Numbered from the stretch's first letter, positions 17,599 through 28,688 are shown. The stretch: DNA of 64,000 bases from Ruegeria atlantica (GCF_013032505.1 NZ_WQCG01000001.1:1302001-1366000), one strand, 5' to 3'. Numbers and translations are program-made. The notes: generated by a model not told the origin, from the sequence alone.

Positions 17599-18482
17599 GA
17601 CAATTGCTCGGGCAAGTTGACCTGACCGCGCATTAACACAAAGCCACGCCCAGCCACCTTGATACCGGTCATCGCATCCGCCGGTCCGACGCGCGTCACA
17701 GTCGCTTGACCCGGGCGGCCCAGGTCATGGCCCTGTTCAGCTGTAAACGTATCCTTTGGCATCAAACCGTATTTCCACAGATATGCCGCCATTGCCCCGG
17801 TTGCGGATCCGGTAAACGGGTCCTCAGGTGGGCTGGGCGGCAACATCATCAGGCGCGAAAACGTATCTCCAGCCTCAGTCGCACCCTGGAGCGTCACAAT
17901 ATACGGCTCGGCCATGTCCGATCCAGAATACCCTCCGGCCTCTATGACCTTGCGTAAAGGTTCTTCAACCAACGTTGCAGCACGCAGCGCTTCAAGATCG
18001 CGCAGAACAGTGACACAGAACGGCAATCCGGTTGAGACCATCTGAGGCGGCGAGATGATCGCATTTTCCGGCAGATTAATGGCCGCGGCAACAAGATCGG
18101 CAGGAACCATCGCACCAAATTGCGGTGCGACCTGCGTCATCTCAATCTCATCGCCGTTGAGTTGAATCGACACGATCCCTGCCCCGGTTTCCAAGGTCAG
18201 GGCCTCGCCCTGAAACAAACCACGCGACCGCATTGCCGCAACGGTGGCAATAGTTGGGTGTCCGGCAAAAGGGATCTCACGGCTGGCCAGAAAATAGCGT
18301 ACTTTGATATCGGCCACATTTGACGGGCCTGTGAAGGTACACTCGACCAAAGAAGTTTCCCGTACATAGGCTGTGCAGACTTCTTCAGGCAACCCTGCCC
18401 CACCATGGACCACCGCGCAACCGTTGCCACCAAAGGCGCGGTCACTGAAGGCATCCACCCAGTCAAAATCAAACCAGCTCAT
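17595..18482 (-). CDS. PhzF-family isomerase
   Basis: A 295-residue PhzF/DapF-like fold protein. Marks are the start SWFDFDWVDAFSDRAFGGNGCAVV, ETSLVECTF with the catalytic Glu position, and the DPFTGSATGAMAAYL loop near residue 215. PhzF in phenazine producers isomerises a dihydroxyanthranilate, but most family members act on unknown substrates, and no phenazine genes are nearby. It begins the leftward pair with the GT10-like gene. Confidence 0.88.
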   Translation of the reverse strand: MSWFDFDWVDAFSDRAFGGNGCAVVHGGAGLPEEVCTAYVRETSLVECTFTGPSNVADIKVRYFLASREIPFAGHPTIATVAAMRSRGLFQGEALTLETGAGIVSIQLNGDEIEMTQVAPQFGAMVPADLVAAAINLPENAIISPPQMVSTGLPFCVTVLRDLEALRAATLVEEPLRKVIEAGGYSGSDMAEPYIVTLQGATEAGDTFSRLMMLPPSPPEDPFTGSATGAMAAYLWKYGLMPKDTFTAEQGHDLGRPGQATVTRVGPADAMTGIKVAGRGFVLMRGQVNLPEQLS

Positions 18483-18500
18483 TTATTGAAGCCTCCGCCC

Positions 18501-18522
18501 TGCGAACCAATCCTGGTTCGCA
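18501..18522 (-). promoter_or_regulatory. Inverted repeat upstream of phzF-like gene
   Basis: A perfect nine-base inverted repeat (TGCGAACCA/TGGTTCGCA) with a four-base spacer starts 19 bases before the PhzF ATG. It could be an operator or a leader hairpin. No following T-run is present. Confidence 0.4.
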
Positions 18523-18573
18523 TATCTCACCCGTGGGGCGGCGGATGTCACGGGAAAATCACGCGCTGTGGGG

Positions 18574-18593
18574 GGCCGTTTCAGTGAACGGCC
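18574..18593 (-). terminator. Hairpin at the end of the DUF1150 gene
   Basis: GGCCGTT and AACGGCC pair around a six-base loop that contains the TGA of the DUF1150 gene. It lacks a T-run and is a weak terminator candidate. Confidence 0.3.
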
Positions 18594-18805
18594 ACCGGAG
18601 AGAAGTCATGCTCGCGCGCCAGAACAAAGGCCAGCTTGCGGTCTGCGACCAGTGCCAGTTGCTGACCATCTGAATCGTGCACAGCATAAAGCTGATCCAG
18701 ATCACCGGCCTGTTCGCGTACTTCCCGAGGCAGGTCAGCTACATCGACGGCTTTCACGTAAACGATCCGATCGCCTTCGGTGTTGATTTCAATCGGTGTA
18801 TTCAT
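18581..18805 (-). CDS. DUF1150 family protein
   Basis: A 74-residue DUF1150 protein (IVYVKAVDVADLPREVRE and the C-terminal LVADRKLAFVLAREHD). This domain is known almost only from alphaproteobacteria and sits next to the small heat-shock protein, as here with a five-base gap. Function is unknown; the stable pairing suggests a role with Hsp20 under stress. Confidence 0.88.
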   Translation of the reverse strand: MNTPIEINTEGDRIVYVKAVDVADLPREVREQAGDLDQLYAVHDSDGQQLALVADRKLAFVLAREHDFSPVAVH

Positions 18806-18810
18806 TGCTC

Positions 18811-19224
18811 TTACCCCTTCCGTATATTGATTGTCTGCACCACGGTTTCCGGCACGGCGCGGGTCAGGTCCACATGCAGCAGACCGTTCTCCATGATCGC
18901 CTCGCCCACCTCGACACCATCGGCCAGCACAAACATGCGCTGGAATTGGCGCGCCGCGATGCCGCGATGCAAAAAGATGCGCCCCTCGCTATCGTCGCGT
19001 TGACGGCCCCGGATCACAAGTTGGCGATCCTCGATGGTAATCGACAAGTCTTCTTCCGCAAAACCGGCAACCGCCAAGGTGATGCGATAGGAAAAATCCG
19101 AGGTCTGTTCGATGTTATAGGGCGGGTAACCTTCGTTGCCGGCCTTTGCAGACCGCTCCAGAAGGCGTTCCAATTGCTCGAACCCCAAAAGATGCGGGTA
19201 TGAGCCAAGAGTAAGTTTTGACAC
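18811..19224 (-). CDS. Hsp20 small heat-shock protein
   Basis: A 137-residue alpha-crystallin-domain protein that binds unfolding proteins without ATP. The domain runs from YNIEQTSDFSYRITLAVAGF to LPVDLT; the C-terminal consensus is GLLHVDLTR and INI is the IXI/V-like motif near the end. The frame is open farther, but GTG at 19224 has AAAGGA about ten bases upstream and gives the standard N-terminus. It is cotranscribed with DUF1150. Confidence 0.9.
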   Translation of the reverse strand: MSKLTLGSYPHLLGFEQLERLLERSAKAGNEGYPPYNIEQTSDFSYRITLAVAGFAEEDLSITIEDRQLVIRGRQRDDSEGRIFLHRGIAARQFQRMFVLADGVEVGEAIMENGLLHVDLTRAVPETVVQTINIRKG

Positions 19225-19373
19225 GTATTTTCGTCCTTTTTTGTCAAAGCGACGTATGGTGCGGCCCCGTTCCGGCAACCGCGTATGATAGAATATGGGA
19301 ATATGCAGGGATGTCCACAAGGTCTGGTCGGATAAAGTCTGACACACTATCTTGTGTGGAAAGCACCACAATA

Positions 19374-19613
19374 ATGACCGAGTCGCCTATGAACGCGCCC
19401 ACTGACATTTCGATGAAAACTGACGAAGTTCTTCGGGTCGAGTTGGAGGTTTTTCGCCGCCAGCACCGCGATCTAGACGAGGCGATCGAAGCGCTGCAAG
19501 CGACGGGCACGTCGGATCAGCTGACGATCAAGCGACTGAAAAAGCAGAAACTGCGCCTTAAGGACATCATTCGCCTGATCGAAGATCGCCTGACCCCGGA
19601 TATCATTGCCTAA
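19374..19613 (+). CDS. DUF465 (YdcH-like) small protein
   Basis: A 79-residue protein with the family motif RRQHRDLDEAIEAL and KRLKKQKLRLKDII: two helices that form an antiparallel coiled coil. Function is unknown. The ATG at 19374 follows GGAAAG; an alternative ATG at 19389 would trim five residues. It is divergent from the Hsp20 gene and lies upstream of purE, with its own short transcript likely. Confidence 0.85.
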   Translation: MTESPMNAPTDISMKTDEVLRVELEVFRRQHRDLDEAIEALQATGTSDQLTIKRLKKQKLRLKDIIRLIEDRLTPDIIA

Positions 19614-19628
19614 TACCCCTCTACCGCA

Positions 19629-19656
19629 TTGCCAGATAGGCCGATTTGGCTATAGT
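19629..19656 (+). promoter_or_regulatory. Sigma-70-type promoter of purE
   Basis: TTGCCA (19629-19634) and TATAGT (19651-19656) are spaced by 16 bases, giving a start about 30 bases upstream of the purE ATG. Assigned by motif match. Confidence 0.55.
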
Positions 19657-19690
19657 GCGCGCTCTTTCGACGGGCAGAGGCGACAAGCGG

Positions 19691-20176
19691 ATGAGCGATG
19701 TAAAAGTGGGGATCATCATGGGCAGCCAGTCGGACTGGCCCACGATGAAAGAGGCCGCGGATATTCTGGATGAACTGGGCATTGCGTATGAAAAGCGCAT
19801 CGTTTCGGCGCACCGCACCCCCGATCGCCTGTGGGACTATGGCAAAACTGCCGTTCAGCGCGGTCTGGATGTGATTATCGCCGGTGCGGGCGGTGCTGCG
19901 CATCTGCCGGGGATGATGGCCTCAAAGACGCGCGTGCCTGTGATCGGCGTGCCTGTTCAGACCCGTGCCCTGTCCGGCGTCGATTCGCTTTACTCCATCG
20001 TGCAGATGCCCAAAGGCTTTCCGGTGGCGACGATGGCTATCGGCTCGGCCGGTGGGGCCAATGCCGGGTTGATGGCGGCCGGCATCCTCGCCTTGCAGGA
20101 CGCAGCGCTGGCTGATCGGCTGGATGCCTGGCGCGAAGCTTTGTCTGCTTCTATCCCCGAGGAACCCCAAGGATGA
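19691..20176 (+). CDS. purE: N5-carboxyaminoimidazole ribonucleotide mutase
   Basis: The 161-residue class I PurE moves the carboxylate of N5-CAIR to give CAIR in purine synthesis, working with PurK. The [13 protein letters not shown] loop, the VSAHRTP motif with the catalytic His (about residue 41), and [11 protein letters not shown] are all present. ATG at 19691 follows an acceptable ribosome site. The stop overlaps the ProC-like gene by four bases. Confidence 0.96.
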   Translation: MSDVKVGIIMGSQSDWPTMKEAADILDELGIAYEKRIVSAHRTPDRLWDYGKTAVQRGLDVIIAGAGGAAHLPGMMASKTRVPVIGVPVQTRALSGVDSLYSIVQMPKGFPVATMAIGSAGGANAGLMAAGILALQDAALADRLDAWREALSASIPEEPQG

Positions 20177-20931
20177 GCCGTATCGGCTTTATCGGAACCG
20201 GACATATCGCAGCCCCCATTGCGCGTTTTCTTACGGACAAGGGGCATAGCATTGCCGTTACAGAGCGAAACGCCAAAGTCTCAGCTGAGTTGGAGGCTGA
20301 ACTGGGCGTAACGGTTACAAACCCACAAGCGGTTATCGACGCATCGGATATCGTTTTTCTTTGCCTGCGCCCTCAGATCGCCCCGGAAGTTCTGGATAAC
20401 CTGAGTTTTCGCTCGGATCAGCAAATCGTATCTGTGATGGCAGCTGTATCGGCGGATCAGCTTGCATCCCTGTGCGCTCCGGCGACTGACTTCGTTCAAA
20501 CAATCCCTTTGGGTTTTTTGCGGCAAGGCGGATGCCCGCTTGCGGCGTTTGGCAACGATGCCTTGCTGGCCGAACTGTTCGAACCCGAAAACCCAGTTGT
20601 AAAAGTCGAAACCGAGGTAGCGTTGAACGCACATTTTGCGATCTGCGCGATGGTGCCGGGGATTCTGGACGTTATGGCGACAGGTGCCGAGTGGTTGACC
20701 CAGCAGACAGGCGACGCGGATGCCTCGGAGTTCTACACAACACAGCTGCTGTCCGGATTTCTGCAGACGATGCAAACCGGGCAAGCCGGGCGTCTGACCG
20801 AGGAACGGGACGCACTGGCGACGGATGGAACACTCAGCCTGCAAATGACGCAGGCATTGCATGCGGGCAAGGCACATGACGCGCTGCGCTCGGCGCTGCA
20901 GGCGATTGGAAAAAGGTTGGAGACAGACTGA
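20173..20931 (+). CDS. ProC-like NAD(P)-binding oxidoreductase
   Basis: A 252-residue protein with an N-terminal Rossmann fold ([15 protein letters not shown], glycine motif at 7-12) and a helical C-terminal domain like pyrroline-5-carboxylate reductases, but the GSGPAY signature of ProC is absent. It therefore may act on another imine or keto acid. It is locked between purE and purK by a four-base and a one-base overlap, so it is expressed with purine synthesis genes, and its link to purine synthesis is unknown. Confidence 0.78.
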   Translation: MSRIGFIGTGHIAAPIARFLTDKGHSIAVTERNAKVSAELEAELGVTVTNPQAVIDASDIVFLCLRPQIAPEVLDNLSFRSDQQIVSVMAAVSADQLASLCAPATDFVQTIPLGFLRQGGCPLAAFGNDALLAELFEPENPVVKVETEVALNAHFAICAMVPGILDVMATGAEWLTQQTGDADASEFYTTQLLSGFLQTMQTGQAGRLTEERDALATDGTLSLQMTQALHAGKAHDALRSALQAIGKRLETD

Positions 20932-21998
20932 TGACGGACATGCTTTCTCCGGGGGCACGAATTGGAATTCTTGGCGGTGGTCAATTGGGCCGGATGTTGT
21001 CCGTCGCGGCAGCCCGGTTGGGCTTTGTAACCCACATCTTTGAACCAGGCGCCAACCCACCCGCCGGTCAGGTGGCGGATCGTGTGACCACTGCAGCCTA
21101 TGACGACGCTGCGGCGTTGCAAGCGTTTGCCGGGTCGGTTGATGTCATCACCTATGAATTCGAGAACATCCCAACCGAAGCGTTGGACCTGTTGGAAGCA
21201 CATTGCCCGATCCATCCGGGCCGCGAGGCATTGCGCGTCAGTCAGGACCGGCTGACCGAAAAGAACTTCCTTGCCGGGTTAGGCTTGAAGACGGCACCAT
21301 TTGCCGACATCACGGATCTAAACAGCCTGAAGGCAGCGATTGACCGGATCGGCACGCCGGCCATCCTGAAAACCCGCCGCTTTGGCTATGACGGCAAGGG
21401 GCAGGCGCGTCTGCGTAGCCCGGAAGATGCCGAGGCAGCCCTGGCCGATATGGCCGGTGCACCCGCGATACTAGAAGGGTTCGTTAACTTCAGCCACGAG
21501 GTATCGGTCATCGCCGCCCGCGGTATCGACGGTCAGGTTGCCTGTTTCGACCCCGGTGAAAACGTGCACCGCGATGGCATCCTGCACACCACGACGGTAC
21601 CCGCCCGCCTCGCCCCGGCGCAGCGAACTGATGCTGTGCTGCTGGCAGCGAATATCCTGAACGCGCTGGATTACGTGGGCGTCATGGGCGTTGAACTGTT
21701 CGTCACGTCGGATGGTTTGATCGTGAATGAGGTCGCGCCAAGGGTGCATAACTCGGGCCACTGGACGCAGAACGGCTGCGCGGTAGATCAGTTTGAACAG
21801 CATATTCGCGCCGTAGCCGGCTGGCCGTTGGGCGACGGTCAACGCCATTCAGACGTGGTTATGGAGAACCTGATTGGCGACGATATGGACCGCGTGCCGG
21901 AATTGGCGCGGGAACGCGACGTTGCGCTTCATCTCTATGGCAAGGCTGAAGTCAAACCGGGCCGCAAGATGGCGCATTTTAACCGCATTACGCGGTAA
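20931..21998 (+). CDS. purK: N5-carboxyaminoimidazole ribonucleotide synthase
   Basis: A 355-residue ATP-grasp enzyme making N5-CAIR from AIR, bicarbonate and ATP. It has ILGGGQLGRMLSVAAARLGF at the start, the ATP-grasp KTRRFGYDGKGQ segment (about 144-155), and the metal-binding EVAPRVHNSGHWT near residue 267. It completes the purE-purK pair and its length is normal. It shares one base with the upstream gene's stop. Confidence 0.96.
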   Translation: MTDMLSPGARIGILGGGQLGRMLSVAAARLGFVTHIFEPGANPPAGQVADRVTTAAYDDAAALQAFAGSVDVITYEFENIPTEALDLLEAHCPIHPGREALRVSQDRLTEKNFLAGLGLKTAPFADITDLNSLKAAIDRIGTPAILKTRRFGYDGKGQARLRSPEDAEAALADMAGAPAILEGFVNFSHEVSVIAARGIDGQVACFDPGENVHRDGILHTTTVPARLAPAQRTDAVLLAANILNALDYVGVMGVELFVTSDGLIVNEVAPRVHNSGHWTQNGCAVDQFEQHIRAVAGWPLGDGQRHSDVVMENLIGDDMDRVPELARERDVALHLYGKAEVKPGRKMAHFNRITR

Positions 21999-21999
21999 C

Positions 22000-23151
22000 T
22001 CAGCCCACGAACCTTGCGGCGATATCGCCGGACATGAAACTCACCCGCCCGCCAGCCAGCGTGGCGGCGACGCGGTGGGACCGAGCATCAAGTATCACTA
22101 GGTCTGCGCGTTGGCCCGGGTCGAGCGTACCCCGGTCCTGCAACCCAAGAACCCGTGCCGGTCCAGAAGAGACCAACGCCCAGGCTCCGGCCAGATCCAA
22201 CAGACCGGATTTGGCAAGCATCAAAGCCGCTCGCCTGGGACTGGGATAATGGTAATCCGAGGCCAGCGCATCACACAGCCCCATGGTGATCAGATCCAGC
22301 GCACTGACGTTGCCCTTGTGCGAACCGCCGCGCACCACGTTGGGTGATCCGAGAATAACGTGATCCCCAGCAGCCCGAGCGGCCTCAGCCGCCTCTAGCG
22401 TTTCGGGAAACTCGGCAATCTGAGCACCTCGCTCCCGCCAATTGACGCGAGTTTCAGCCGTTGCGTCGTCATGGCTGCCCATACGGACACCCTGCTCGGA
22501 CAGTGCCGCACAGAGCGCGTCCAAGGCTGCGGGAACCTCATCGCCTCGGGCATGCATGGACAGCAACATCTCAAAATGTGCTTCAGGATTACGCCCGGCC
22601 TTAAGCGCCTGCCCCGTCAGGCGCGGCGGCTTGCGCCCCTCGGCCAGCCTGTCATGTGGCAGGTGATCGTTGAACACAACGTATGGCACACGCCACGCGG
22701 CAATACGTTCAGGCAGGCTTGGATATTCCTCGAGCATGTGGGTTTCGAAGCGCAACTGCGGCAGCAGATCGGTCACGACGCAGTCTTGAACCGAGGCAAT
22801 GGCGTCGAACACCTGCCCCGCGAAATCTGGGCCGCGAACGCCGCCCTCCCAGCTCAGGAATTGGGCCAGGACCGCCGTCGTGATCCCGTTGGCGGCCAGT
22901 TCAGCTTCGGCCGACAGAATACCCTCGCCCATCTGCTTCATCGCCCCGCGGCGCGGTGCGATATGACGCTCGAACCCGTCGCCGTGCAGGTCGATGATGC
23001 CGGGCAACACCAAATATCCAGACAGGTCGATAGTCCGTCCCGCCCGATCCCGTTGCACGGCCCCTTCAGAAATGGACAGATCGGCACGAGTCATGCCCTG
23101 ATCCGGCAGCAGTACCTCTGCGCCGGACAAAGTCAGAGAAAGTGCGGTCAT
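22000..23151 (-). CDS. PhnM-like amidohydrolase
   Basis: A 383-residue amidohydrolase that resembles PhnM, the triphosphate diphosphatase of carbon-phosphorus lyase pathways. Metal site residues are in [10 protein letters not shown] (HxD-like, about 54-58), the central HDDATAET and the late SDYHYPSP. There is no phnGHIJKL cluster nearby, so it is an orphan PhnM or a paralogue with another substrate. It overlaps the hydrolase gene by four bases and ends two bases past purK, tail to tail. Confidence 0.82.
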   Translation of the reverse strand: MTALSLTLSGAEVLLPDQGMTRADLSISEGAVQRDRAGRTIDLSGYLVLPGIIDLHGDGFERHIAPRRGAMKQMGEGILSAEAELAANGITTAVLAQFLSWEGGVRGPDFAGQVFDAIASVQDCVVTDLLPQLRFETHMLEEYPSLPERIAAWRVPYVVFNDHLPHDRLAEGRKPPRLTGQALKAGRNPEAHFEMLLSMHARGDEVPAALDALCAALSEQGVRMGSHDDATAETRVNWRERGAQIAEFPETLEAAEAARAAGDHVILGSPNVVRGGSHKGNVSALDLITMGLCDALASDYHYPSPRRAALMLAKSGLLDLAGAWALVSSGPARVLGLQDRGTLDPGQRADLVILDARSHRVAATLAGGRVSFMSGDIAARFVG

Positions 23152-23921
23152 TCAGAGCGCTCCGAGTCCGGTTCCGAGCAATCCTGCCCAATGCAGATTT
23201 CATCGATGATTTCCATCACCCCATCCAGCCATGTGATCTGCGGATCAAACTGACCGAACTCGATGAAATGCAGCGCTTGCGCCATCACGCGTGGATTGTT
23301 CATCATGAACGTGTGAGTCACCGGTAGGACGATATGATCCGCCATCCCTTCGACCTTGGTCGTTTCTACCGAAACTTTCCCGTCATCCGAGCCATCGATC
23401 ATCGAAGAAAACAGTGGGTTCAACGAATTCTCCCCGGCGATTACACCAAGCTCGAAATCCACAGGGGGCAGTCGTCGTGGGATACCTTCGGGGCCCGTGC
23501 CCAGCGCCAGACCGGCTGGTCCGTTCAGCATCCCGAATACTTCATACGCGCTAAGTTCGTCCACCAACTGGCTACCCTGATTGGGGGGGCCAAGCATGAC
23601 CACACGACCCAGATTTTCAGGATGGTTTTCCTGCAACCAATAGCGCAACAGGATACCGCCCATCGAATGCGCAACAACATTGACTTTGTCGTCGCCGCAT
23701 TCCGCAAATGCATCCGGCAACGTCTGTGCAGCCAGTTCGGGAATTGGCAGGTCGGTAGAGGGATACCCCGGGCGCACGACGGTATAACCATGCGTTTTGA
23801 ACAACTGTTCCATGACGGTAAAGGACGCTTCGGTCCGCGCCAGCCCATGTAGCAGGACCACGCATTTGGCCTGCGCTATGGCGGGGACAATGAGCAAGAA
23901 GAGGGCAAGCAAGTAACGCAT
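23148..23921 (-). CDS. Secreted alpha/beta hydrolase (lipase-like)
   Basis: A 257-residue protein with a signal peptide (about 1-18, [18 protein letters not shown]) and the oxyanion-type [10 protein letters not shown] after it. The nucleophile elbow is AHSMGG with Ser near residue 86, as in triacylglycerol lipases and PGAP1-like esterases. It is predicted in the periplasm. It lies between a DMT transporter and the PhnM-like gene; the four-base overlap with the latter suggests one transcript. Confidence 0.8.
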   Translation of the reverse strand: MRYLLALFLLIVPAIAQAKCVVLLHGLARTEASFTVMEQLFKTHGYTVVRPGYPSTDLPIPELAAQTLPDAFAECGDDKVNVVAHSMGGILLRYWLQENHPENLGRVVMLGPPNQGSQLVDELSAYEVFGMLNGPAGLALGTGPEGIPRRLPPVDFELGVIAGENSLNPLFSSMIDGSDDGKVSVETTKVEGMADHIVLPVTHTFMMNNPRVMAQALHFIEFGQFDPQITWLDGVMEIIDEICIGQDCSEPDSERSE

Positions 23922-23959
23922 AGCCGCCAGATAAGGCCTATCGCCCGACGAATAAACCC

Positions 23960-24802
23960 CTACCGCGGCGTCCTGCGCAGAACCGCCAGTGCAATTCCGC
24001 CCAATACCAGCCCGGCCCCGAGGATCAGGCGCAGGCTGGCAGCCTCACCCAGTAGGATGACACCACCAACTATGGCAATGATCGGAACGCTGAGCTGTAC
24101 GACAGCCGCCGTTGTGGGCGTCAACTCCCTTAGAACGTGATACCAAAGCGCATAGCCCATTCCTGATGTGACCGCGCCGGACAAGGCTGCCAGAAGGTAT
24201 CCATCCGTCGTCATGTGCCACGCCCCTCCGGTCCCCAACAGGGCCAGCGCGGTCACAGGCAATGCCACGACAAAGTTGGCAGCCGTACCGGACAAAGCAT
24301 CCGGTTCGGACTTGCCAACCAGCGAATAGATCGCCCAACCAATCCCTGCAGCGATCATCAAAGCCGCCCCAACCGGATTGACCTGTGTCGACCCGGACGG
24401 CCACAGCACATAACCTAGCCCCAACAACGCAATTGCGGCTCCTGCGATCTGTCGGCTGGTGGGGATCGTGCCCTTCACTGATGTCACAGTGAACATCGTG
24501 ACCTGCACCACCCCAAACAGGATCAGCGCGCCAAGCCCTGCGTCCAACGTCAGATACGCAACCGAGAAACCGATCATATACAATGAAAGCGACCCTGCCC
24601 CGGCAATTCTGCGCCGGTCAAACAGGGGCAAATGGCTAGTCCTGGGAAAAACCAGCCCGGCCAGCATCACCGCCCCGGCAAGAACGCGCACCACGGCAAA
24701 GGCTGCGGGATCACTGGCGCCGGTGTCAATCGCCAACCGGTTCAAGATTGAATTGGACGCAAAGGCGCACATCGTCAGGCATGTGAGCAGGAACAGTTTC
24801 AT
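23960..24802 (-). CDS. EamA/DMT-family transporter
   Basis: A 280-residue inner-membrane protein with ten predicted helices in two EamA repeats; the repeat boundary is near residue 140. The pattern [17 protein letters not shown] and the late [20 protein letters not shown] are typical. DMT members export metabolites such as amino acids; the substrate is unknown. It is a leftward gene separated by 38 bases from the hydrolase. Confidence 0.85.
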   Translation of the reverse strand: MKLFLLTCLTMCAFASNSILNRLAIDTGASDPAAFAVVRVLAGAVMLAGLVFPRTSHLPLFDRRRIAGAGSLSLYMIGFSVAYLTLDAGLGALILFGVVQVTMFTVTSVKGTIPTSRQIAGAAIALLGLGYVLWPSGSTQVNPVGAALMIAAGIGWAIYSLVGKSEPDALSGTAANFVVALPVTALALLGTGGAWHMTTDGYLLAALSGAVTSGMGYALWYHVLRELTPTTAAVVQLSVPIIAIVGGVILLGEAASLRLILGAGLVLGGIALAVLRRTPR

Positions 24803-24867
24803 ATCAACCGCATAGCGGGAAAATCATGTTTTGCACACTCACATTCCTGCGGGGAACAGCCGGTAAA

Positions 24868-24896
24868 CGAAACGGGGCCGCCCGAAGGCGACCCCG
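24868..24896 (-). terminator. Terminator of groESL
   Basis: Read leftward, CGGGGTCGCC and GGCGGCCCCG form a ten-pair stem with one G:T pair around a UUCG tetraloop, followed by TTTCGTTT. It lies about 30 bases after the groEL stop codon. Confidence 0.8.
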
Positions 24897-24923
24897 CTAT
24901 TCTTACCACTAGGCGTGGGCTGA

Positions 24924-26603
<1,680 letters not shown>

Positions 26604-26621
26604 TCAGAGGAAGCGGGTCGC

Positions 26622-26909
26622 TTACTCGATGATCCCCATGATGTCGCTTTCTTTCATCATCAGCAGCTCTTCGCCGCCGACGTTGACCTCGGTGCCCGAC
26701 CACTTGCCGAACAGGATCTTGTCGCCAGCTTTCACAGCCATTGCGATCAGTTCGCCGCTGTCCTTGCGTGCGCCTTCGCCGGTTGCAACGACTTCGCCTT
26801 CGCTGGGCTTTTCTTTTGCGCTATCGGGAATGATCAGACCACCAGCGGTTTTTTCGTCGCTTTCGGTACGGCGAACCAGCACGCGGTCATGAAGCGGTTT
26901 CAATGCCAT
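26622..26909 (-). CDS. groES: Co-chaperonin GroES
   Basis: A 95-residue lid protein. It begins [12 protein letters not shown], has the mobile loop around [19 protein letters not shown] (about 17-35), and the conserved [13 protein letters not shown] near residue 63-75. It opens the operon with a CIRCE element upstream, so HrcA likely represses it at normal temperature. Confidence 0.97.
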   Translation of the reverse strand: MALKPLHDRVLVRRTESDEKTAGGLIIPDSAKEKPSEGEVVATGEGARKDSGELIAMAVKAGDKILFGKWSGTEVNVGGEELLMMKESDIMGIIE

Positions 26910-26966
26910 CTTTGCAGCTCCTTGGGCTCAAAGTTTATTATCCTCCCCTCGCCGGTCGGCGAGGCG

Positions 26967-26993
26967 TTAGCACTCAAGGGTAGAGAGTGATAA
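26967..26993 (-). promoter_or_regulatory. CIRCE element (HrcA operator)
   Basis: TTAGCACTC, nine spacer bases, then GAGTGATAA: the CIRCE inverted repeat with one mismatch in the second arm. It stands 58 bases upstream of groES and just after the promoter, where bound HrcA would block transcription. Confidence 0.92.
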
Positions 26994-27000
26994 CGACGCA

Positions 27001-27029
27001 TAGCTAGGGGGTCGAATTAGCCGAGTCAA
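27001..27029 (-). promoter_or_regulatory. Promoter of groESL
   Basis: Read leftward, TTGACT (27029-27024) and TAGCTA (27006-27001) are spaced by 17 bases, just upstream of the CIRCE element. The arrangement is the classical HrcA-repressed promoter. Confidence 0.75.
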
Positions 27030-27135
27030 CAAGTTGCCCGAATATTTTTCCCACGCGGAACCACTGACCCCCCGGTTTACACAGAGCTTCGACCATCTAA
27101 GGTGGCGACAACGACATTAGACCGAGGCAATTTTG

Positions 27136-28017
27136 ATGCGCGGACTCCGGATCATCACAACTAACTTTCTGTTTTCAATCACTCTTATTTTTGGGCCAGT
27201 CATGTCCGTGCAGGCGCAGTCCCTTACTGAAACAGTCCGGACGTGGGAGGATCGTCTTGATGCGCGGATCGGGGCGCTGCTCTATGAACCCGGCAGCGAT
27301 TGGCAGGTCTCATACCGCGCCGATGAGCTGTTTCCGATGTCCAGTACGTTCAAAACGCTCTTGTGTGGCGCTGTACTGGCGAAGGTAGATGCAGGATCGG
27401 AAAGGCTGTCAGATACCGTCACATACCAATCGTCGGATCTGGTGGATTACTCTCCTCTAACCAGCAAACATGTCGAGACGGGCATGTCGGTTGGTGCACT
27501 GTGCGAAGCAACGATGACAATAAGCGACAACACCGCGGCCAATCTGTTGCTACAACGTCTGGACGGGCCTGCCGGGCTGACCGGGTTTCTTCGCACAATA
27601 GGCGACGATGTCACCCGACTTGATCGTTGGGAGACGGCATTGAATGAAGCCACTCCGGGCGATCCACGCGATACCACGACGCCGCATGCAATATTGGCAA
27701 CGCTGGATCGGTTGTTGTTTGGCGAAGCGCTCTCTGTCACATCCTCCGCTCAGCTAAAACAATGGATGATCGAGGATCAGGTGGCTGACGAACTTATCCG
27801 CGCGCACGTGCCCGACGGGTGGACGATCGGAGACAAGACGGGGGCCGGAGGCCACGGCAGCCGTGCGATCGTGGCTTTTCTACAGACCCCTGAACCCCGC
27901 ACCTATTTGGCTGCCATATATCTGACCGAGAGCGATGCGCCGTTCCCGGAACGCAATGCGGTCCTTTCAGACGTTGGCCGCGCTATGATTGCCGAAATCA
28001 GCGCACGGTCGGATTAG
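27136..28017 (+). CDS. Class A beta-lactamase
   Basis: A 293-residue periplasmic serine beta-lactamase with a signal peptide of about 27 residues ending VQA. Catalytic Ser70 and Lys73 are in SSTFK, SDN is at 130-132, Glu166 in RWETALNE, and KTG at 234-236. ATG at 27136 is preferred over the TTG just before it because a GAGG lies upstream. No ampR- or bla-type regulator is adjacent; it is divergent from groES and probably constitutive. It may be a chromosomal roseobacter enzyme rather than an acquired one. Confidence 0.95.
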   Translation: MRGLRIITTNFLFSITLIFGPVMSVQAQSLTETVRTWEDRLDARIGALLYEPGSDWQVSYRADELFPMSSTFKTLLCGAVLAKVDAGSERLSDTVTYQSSDLVDYSPLTSKHVETGMSVGALCEATMTISDNTAANLLLQRLDGPAGLTGFLRTIGDDVTRLDRWETALNEATPGDPRDTTTPHAILATLDRLLFGEALSVTSSAQLKQWMIEDQVADELIRAHVPDGWTIGDKTGAGGHGSRAIVAFLQTPEPRTYLAAIYLTESDAPFPERNAVLSDVGRAMIAEISARSD

Positions 28018-28688
28018 TCCGCATCTTCCCAACTGTAGGCCCAATGCTTCAATCCTTCGGCCCCCGAAGCGGACAATGCGTAGACACCCTTCTCGACCCT
28101 GTCGAACCACCCGTAGTGATTATCCCGCATCAAGCGCGTGGCCGCGGCCACGCCAGTGGACTGTGCGACCTCTGCCCCTTTTGTCGCGCCGCATTCAGCC
28201 AGATGCGCCGCACACTTTAGCGCGTCCTGCCTGTAGGCCGTTACGATCCCGTGCCGAGTGGCTCCGCCTGCATTGGGATCGCCCTCCAATCTGTCAAATT
28301 CGCGCAGCAAACGGGTCGCTTTTGCCTTGCTTTTGCGTGGCGCATAAGGGCCGGGGTCGCATTGCACCTCGACCGTTCCGTCGGCACGTACGGTGATCAA
28401 TCCAAGACCCAGCCTGCGGCACAGTGCCAGATTATCCTTCAACGCACGCCGCGCGGTCCGCCCCTTTGGCTTGCACACGCCGATATAAACCAGATCGGTT
28501 ACCTTTAACCGCGTGATCGCCTGATGAAACAGGGTCAATGAGAACCGCAGCTTCAACTCAACGATCACCGGCTCATCGCCATCCCGAAGGGCAACGATGT
28601 CGGCTGCGCCGACTTCGCCTTTGACGGTGTAGCCCTGACGCTCTAACAGCGCTTTGATCGGCGGGTATAGATCCTGCTCGCGGTCCAT
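28014..28688 (-). CDS. DUF2161 family, putative PD-(D/E)XK phosphodiesterase
   Basis: A 224-residue protein. The N-terminal domain resembles a PD-(D/E)XK nuclease fold: GEVGAADIVALRDGDEPVIVELKLR gives Asp near residue 28 and an ExK motif (E43-x-K45). The Arg/Lys-rich middle and a C-terminal helical domain follow. It is named in databases as a DUF2161 domain protein with no known substrate. It ends tail to tail with the beta-lactamase by a four-base overlap. Confidence 0.75.
   Translation of the reverse strand: MDREQDLYPPIKALLERQGYTVKGEVGAADIVALRDGDEPVIVELKLRFSLTLFHQAITRLKVTDLVYIGVCKPKGRTARRALKDNLALCRRLGLGLITVRADGTVEVQCDPGPYAPRKSKAKATRLLREFDRLEGDPNAGGATRHGIVTAYRQDALKCAAHLAECGATKGAEVAQSTGVAAATRLMRDNHYGWFDRVEKGVYALSASGAEGLKHWAYSWEDAD

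Noticed and set aside
17595..18482. Phenazine biosynthesis locus
   Set aside because: PhzF-family proteins are widespread and no other phz genes are nearby.
22000..23151. C-P lyase phosphonate operon
   Set aside because: No other phn genes are visible in the neighbourhood.
22471..23253. Plus-strand frame of 260 codons
   Set aside because: Antisense to the PhnM-like gene and lacks a domain pattern.
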